Source: Bacteroidota bacterium (GTDB lineage: Bacteria > Bacteroidota > Bacteroidia > Bacteroidales > B39-G9). From it: DNA of 10,409 nucleotides. The notes beneath the pieces were generated by a model. It was not told the origin of the DNA and ran no database searches. It saw only the letters and a list, made by a program, of their open reading frames with translations. The stretch spans positions 1 to 10,409 of the forward strand of contig QMPG01000085.1 of the NCBI GenBank assembly GCA_003648455.1, in the 5' to 3' direction. The position numbers were made by a program, and so were the translations under genes. Positions 7,353 through 10,409 of this stretch are shown here, in pieces (within the stretch, counting starts at the first letter, position 1; every line of letters begins with the position of its first letter).

Positions 7353-7658
7353 ATGAGAGACCATAATTACTTTGTATATATTGTTACTAATAAACACACA
7401 AACGTAATATATATACAGGAGTAACAAATAATTTACAACGAAGAATTTACGAACATGAAAATGGAATATTTGCGGGATTTACTAAAAAATACAATTGTCA
7501 TTTCTTGGTTTACTACGAGCATTTCCAAAAAATTAAAGACGCTATTTAAAAGAGAAAAAGAGATAAAAAAATGGCGTAGAGAAAAGAAAAATAATTTAAT
7601 TAATTCATTTAATCCTGATTGGAACTTTCTTAATGATAAAATAAAGGAGAATTTATAA
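7353..7658 (+). pseudogene. Broken GIY-YIG nuclease gene (YhbQ/UPF0213 type), two frame changes
   Basis: Joined across two frames, the region encodes a 100-aa GIY-YIG protein: MRDHNYFVYIVTN...VIY, then TGVTNNLQRRIYEHE...FTKKYNCHFLVYYE...KIKDAI, then KREKEIKKWRREKKN...SFNPDWNFLND. The GIY (VYI, 8-10) and YIG (YTG, 20-22) motifs, the Arg of QRR (29-30) and the Glu in REKEIKKW are all present. The first frame stops at TAA 7422-7424, because ATATATATA carries two bases more than expected just before. The second frame stops at TAA 7547-7549, because the T run at 7545-7547 has one base too many. The two changes sum to three, so the last part is back in the first frame. An open frame from 7455 joins nonsense to the true C-terminus and is not a real protein. 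Family members are small single-domain nucleases. Sequencing error at both short repeats cannot be excluded. Confidence 0.85.
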
Positions 7659-7660
7659 GT

Positions 7661-7735
7661 TATCATTACGAAGTGAGGCTTGAATGAGGAATTCCTTCTT
7701 TATAGCAGGAGATTTCTCCTTACGTCGAAATGACA
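7661..7735. repeat. Inverted repeat pair downstream of GIY-YIG gene
   Basis: A minus-oriented copy (7661-7695, TATCATTACGAAGTGAGG...) matches 7241-7275 at 27 of 35 positions. It faces the plus-oriented copy 7708-7735, which is identical to 7165-7192. The pair forms a compact imperfect hairpin with about 12 bases between the arms. It lies between the ends of two convergent genes, so it could serve as a terminator in both directions. It begins only 2 bases after the TAA of the nuclease frame. Confidence 0.7.
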
Positions 7736-7751
7736 AAGGTATATTGCACTG
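7703..7751 (+). repeat. 49-bp direct repeat, copy 2 (right boundary of GIY-YIG unit)
   Basis: Identical to 7160-7208 over all 49 bases. It ends 10 bases before the stop codon of the following minus-strand gene (7762). The perfect identity contrasts with the decayed gene between the two copies. Confidence 0.9.
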
Positions 7752-7761
7752 TCATACTGAA

Positions 7762-9348
7762 TTAATAATCAACAGCTTCATTATACAAATCGGTTTTTAA
7801 ACCAACAAAAACACAGCTTGAGTTGTTGTTTGTTGACGAAGTTTTATATTGTCGTGTATTAACTCCTGCAATTAGTCGCAAATTAATTTTCGGGTTAATT
7901 AAATACGAGACTAATATTTCTGAAAAGAGAAACTTTGTTTTTAATCCTTGTGTGGTTTCGTGTCCATATTCAAATGGTTTATATGTGTATGGTTTATAAA
8001 TATTTTGCCCGTAACTAATGTTTTGCGTTGAATCTAATCCATAAACAGCATAAATAAATTTCGCCTTTATTGAAAATCGTTTATAATTATATCTCAAAAT
8101 TGACATCGATTCTTCAAAATTTGCCCCAAGAGGATGCGCCATAGCCTGATAATAATTGCCGTAATTTTGTAAGGATGATAAATGTGAATATGTGTATGGT
8201 CGCACATAATTAAACTCAGTTAAAAAATATAAGTTTTTGACAGATAAAAAATTATACGATTTTATGCCTAATTGAAAACCTTGTTTATTTGCCCACCAGC
8301 CATCAAACTTTTTTATTTCCTGTAGGTTAAATTCATCAATAATAACTTGTCCGTATAAATGATTTGATTTTCCAATTTTATATTTAAACCCACAACCCAT
8401 CAAAACATTGTCGGGCGAAGGGTCGCCTAACTGATATTCTGCCGGACGAAAAAATATTATTGGATTTACATAATTAACATCAAATTTGCGATAGTTCAGT
8501 GTGTCTTCAGCTTTCCAAACAACTGTTTCAAAAAGACTTATGTTTAATCGTTTGTTTATGTTCCAGCTTAAATAATGCGAAGTAGAATATTTTTTTTGGT
8601 AATTGTGTTCGTCTGGGAAATCAATATCATGTAAAAATGAATAAAGAACAATATACTTTATTTTCCAGATGTTAAACGATATTTTAAAAAACGGATAAGC
8701 ATTTGAATTATCTGACAATAAAAGTGAGCGTTCGCCATCGCCCCAAAAATTTTTGTCGTTACCAAGTTGAAAATTAAAATATTTTGTTGGCGAGTATGAA
8801 ACATAACCGGTAGTGTAATTAAAATAATACGAATCTGAATTTTGCTTGTCGATTTTCCCCCAATGTGGAATAATATTTATTGAATCAATGCGGCTTAACA
8901 AATAATCGTAATATTGATTTTTATTATAAACAAGGTTTAAACGAAACGATAATTTCTTTGTTATATTCGAATTTGCTGCAAAACCAACCGACTGAATATA
9001 GACGCTTGTATTATTTTGAATATCAGCAGAAAATAAAGTTTCAAAAACTGGGTTGACTGCAATATTAAAATCATGCTTTGATTTGAAAATAAAATTTCTA
9101 TTCAATAAAAAATTTGTGGAATGATTATCTTTTCTAATAATGAAATTAGAATTAATTGAATCATATTTATTTATCTCACTAATAAGATATGGTTTTATTG
9201 ATGTGTGAAAATTCGTAGTTTGGTTGTAAATAAAATTTTCATATTTAAAAGAACTCTCATTGTTTAACAAAGTATAATTCTGTTGACAAAATGAATAGTT
9301 AGCAACTAAAAACAGAATCAAAAATATTGTGCCGGCTTTGTTTATCAC
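7762..9348 (-). CDS. Outer-membrane beta-barrel protein, Wzi/RemB-like
   Basis: The protein is 528 aa from GTG 9348. The frame is open to a TTG at 9381 (539 aa), but the GTG gives a more usual signal peptide (MINKAGTIFLILFLVANYSFCQ). A promoter-like TATCTTTA also overlaps the codons just inside the TTG. Counted from the TTG, marked segments are GNDKNFWGDGERSLLLSD (207-224), NPIIFFRPAEYQLGDPSPDN (306-325), LYGQVIIDEF (342-351), RPYTYSH (394-400) and HPLGANFEES (416-425). These suit the Bacteroidota outer-membrane proteins annotated as 'capsule assembly Wzi family' or gliding-motility RemB. Wzi helps attach capsule to the outer membrane and RemB is needed for gliding in Flavobacterium; which role applies here cannot be told. 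Beta-rich throughout, no lipobox, no enzyme motif. The gene is convergent with the broken nuclease gene and divergent from the epimerase gene. Subfamily naming is from remembered motif patterns. Confidence 0.75.
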   Translation of the reverse strand: MINKAGTIFLILFLVANYSFCQQNYTLLNNESSFKYENFIYNQTTNFHTSIKPYLISEINKYDSINSNFIIRKDNHSTNFLLNRNFIFKSKHDFNIAVNPVFETLFSADIQNNTSVYIQSVGFAANSNITKKLSFRLNLVYNKNQYYDYLLSRIDSINIIPHWGKIDKQNSDSYYFNYTTGYVSYSPTKYFNFQLGNDKNFWGDGERSLLLSDNSNAYPFFKISFNIWKIKYIVLYSFLHDIDFPDEHNYQKKYSTSHYLSWNINKRLNISLFETVVWKAEDTLNYRKFDVNYVNPIIFFRPAEYQLGDPSPDNVLMGCGFKYKIGKSNHLYGQVIIDEFNLQEIKKFDGWWANKQGFQLGIKSYNFLSVKNLYFLTEFNYVRPYTYSHLSSLQNYGNYYQAMAHPLGANFEESMSILRYNYKRFSIKAKFIYAVYGLDSTQNISYGQNIYKPYTYKPFEYGHETTQGLKTKFLFSEILVSYLINPKINLRLIAGVNTRQYKTSSTNNNSSCVFVGLKTDLYNEAVDY

Positions 9349-9370
9349 GTTCTTTAAATTTATTTTATTG

Positions 9371-9400
9371 TAAAGATACAAAAATGCAAAACAATATTAA
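9371..9400 (-). promoter_or_regulatory. Weak candidate promoter for the Wzi/RemB-like gene
   Basis: On the minus strand TATCTTTA (9378-9371) resembles TAnnTTTG with the last base changed. TTA (9400-9398) lies 19 bases upstream in the -33 position. Transcription would start near 9364, about 16 bases before GTG 9348. A second possibility on the same strand is TTGTTTTG slightly further upstream. Neither is a strong match. Confidence 0.25.
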
Positions 9401-9420
9401 CTTTGTTATACTATAAACCG

Positions 9421-9440
9421 TTATTATTTTAGCATAATAA
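9421..9440. repeat. AT-rich hairpin in the divergent spacer
   Basis: TTATTAT (9421-9427) and ATAATAA (9434-9440) are perfect 7-base complements around the loop TTTAGC. A second 6-base hairpin, GTTATT/AATAAC, lies at 9477-9493. In such AT-rich DNA these may be chance; they sit between two divergent genes where operators would be expected. Confidence 0.3.
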
Positions 9441-9495
9441 TTATTGTCATTAAACTGTTATTAGTAGTCATTGATAGTTATTTAAATAATAACAA

Positions 9496-9545
9496 GTGAC
9501 GGCAAAGCCAAATGACATGAAACAAATGACAGCGAAGCGTAATTA
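9496..9545. repeat. Short degenerate repeats upstream of the epimerase gene
   Basis: AAATGACA occurs twice, at 9510-9517 and 9524-9531. TGACGGCAAAGCC (9497-9509) is echoed 30 bases on by TGACAGCGAAGCG (9527-9539) at 10 of 13 positions. The words AATGACA and GCGAAGCG are of the same style as the repeats around the nuclease pseudogene, so this is probably a worn fragment of a dispersed intergenic repeat. No clear promoter for the next gene was found. Confidence 0.4.
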
Positions 9546-9562
9546 CAAAAAATATTTAGATA

Positions 9563-10409
9563 ATGATATTAGTAACAGGAGGCACAGGTTTATTAGGTTC
9601 TCATTTAATTTTTGATTTGTTAAAAACCGAAAAACAAATTGTTGTGCTAAAACATTCGGAAAACAGCATTTCAAAAATTAATCACTCATTTAGTTACTAT
9701 ACAGATAAACCTGAAGAATATCTTAATCGAATTAAATGGGTAGATGGTGATGTGCTTGATTATTATTCCTTACTCGATGCAATGGACGATGTTTCACAAA
9801 TATATCATTGTGCTGCACTTGTTTCGTTTAACCCTTCCGACAAAAAAAATTTATATAAGATTAATGTTGCCGGCACAGCAAATGTTGTTAATGCAGCATT
9901 AGAAAAAAATATTGACAAATTGCTTTTTGTGAGTTCTATTGGCGCTTTAGGTTCTGCACGAAACGGAAATCCAATTGATGAAAATTCAGAGATGACAGAT
10001 TCAACAAGTAAATCTGACTATTCAAAAAGTAAATATCTTGCTGAGTTAGAGGTTTTTCGCGGAATTAATGAAGGATTAAAAGCTGTTATTGTTAACCCGT
10101 CGGTTATTCTGGGCGCAAACAACTGGCAAGAAAATATTAACGATTTCTTTTCTACAATCTGGAACGGATTAAATTATTATACTCTTGGGAGAACCGGCTT
10201 TGTTGATGTCCGTGATGTTAGCAATGCAATGATTTTGTTGATGAACAGTGAAATAGAAGACGAACGATTTATTCTAAATTCGGAAAATTTGTCATATCAA
10301 GAAATTTTTAATCTGGTTGCTGATAGTTTAAATAAAAATAAACCCAAATTTTATGCTTCGCCTTTTTTGACAAACATTGCTTGGCGATTTGAGTTTTTTA
10401 AGAGATTAA
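9563..10409 (+). CDS. NAD-dependent epimerase/dehydratase (extended SDR), 3'-truncated by window edge
   Basis: The first 282 residues are visible from ATG 9563, with no stop before the window ends; extended SDRs are usually 310-340 aa, so about 30-60 are missing. The Rossmann dinucleotide motif GGTGLLG places glycines at 6, 9 and 12. The acidic motif GDVLD is at 62-66, YHCAALVS at 81-88, and the SSIGALG segment with the catalytic Ser/Thr position at 124-130. The catalytic pair is Tyr153/Lys157 (YSKSK), followed by NPSVILG (178-184) and VDVRDVSNA (214-222). The family binds NAD(P) and acts on nucleotide sugars, sterol-like or flavonoid-like alcohols. The pattern is closest to dihydroflavonol-reductase-like members, whose substrate in Bacteroidota is usually unknown. 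There is no signal peptide, so it is cytosolic. The gene is divergent from the Wzi/RemB-like gene; its operon partners lie outside the window. Confidence 0.88.
   Translation, partial: MILVTGGTGLLGSHLIFDLLKTEKQIVVLKHSENSISKINHSFSYYTDKPEEYLNRIKWVDGDVLDYYSLLDAMDDVSQIYHCAALVSFNPSDKKNLYKINVAGTANVVNAALEKNIDKLLFVSSIGALGSARNGNPIDENSEMTDSTSKSDYSKSKYLAELEVFRGINEGLKAVIVNPSVILGANNWQENINDFFSTIWNGLNYYTLGRTGFVDVRDVSNAMILLMNSEIEDERFILNSENLSYQEIFNLVADSLNKNKPKFYASPFLTNIAWRFEFFKRL

Noticed and set aside
7455..7658. A 67-aa plus-strand open frame
   Set aside because: Only its last 36-37 residues are in the true GIY-YIG frame; the first half is the out-of-frame reading of the nuclease core, so it is not listed as a protein.
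7433..7666. A 77-aa minus-strand open frame
   Set aside because: Antisense to the broken GIY-YIG gene, whose protein similarity on the plus strand is clear.
7160..7751. CRISPR array or canonical insertion sequence
   Set aside because: There are only two exact repeats 543 bp apart with no regular spacers, and no transposase is present; the gene inside is a GIY-YIG nuclease.
7762..9348. Lipoprotein signal in the Wzi/RemB-like protein (cysteine in NYSFCQ)
   Set aside because: The residues before the cysteine do not form a lipobox (no Leu at -3, and Phe at -1); an ordinary signal peptide fits better.

Overview
The window is AT-rich DNA (roughly 30% G+C by eye) that looks like a member of the Bacteroidota. 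Three signs support this. One protein ends in a type IX secretion (T9SS) sorting domain. Several exported proteins have short signal peptides ending in ...SQ, ...AQ or ...CQ and look like outer-membrane beta-barrels. Upstream sites fit the Bacteroidota promoter pattern TTG-N19/20-TAnnTTTG. Genus and species cannot be read from the sequence.

Layout: 1-328 holds no gene but a cluster of inverted repeats, including a G+C-rich patch. A 249-aa outer-membrane protein (minus, 329-1078) is divergent from a 1152-aa outer-membrane barrel protein (plus, TTG start, 1244-4702). The large gene runs convergently into a secreted M1-family metallopeptidase with a T9SS C-terminal domain (minus, 4692-6587), and the two reading frames overlap by 11 bp. 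The peptidase gene is divergent from a small YhbP/UPF0306 flavin-fold protein (plus, 6705-7136) across a 117-bp spacer with two interleaved candidate promoters. Then comes a repeat-bounded unit (7160-7751). Exact 49-bp direct repeats and two hairpin-forming repeat pairs enclose a GIY-YIG nuclease gene that is broken by two frame changes (7353-7658). After it lie a Wzi/RemB-like outer-membrane protein (minus, 7762-9348) and, leaving the window, an extended short-chain dehydrogenase/epimerase (plus, 9563 to beyond 10409).

Most genes are singletons in alternating orientation, so there is no obvious multi-gene operon. The common theme is the cell envelope: three predicted outer-membrane proteins and one T9SS-secreted peptidase. 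The least ordinary part is the repeat/GIY-YIG unit, which resembles a dispersed nuclease-plus-palindrome element. Any functional link between the nuclease and the repeats is inference, and this copy appears dead.
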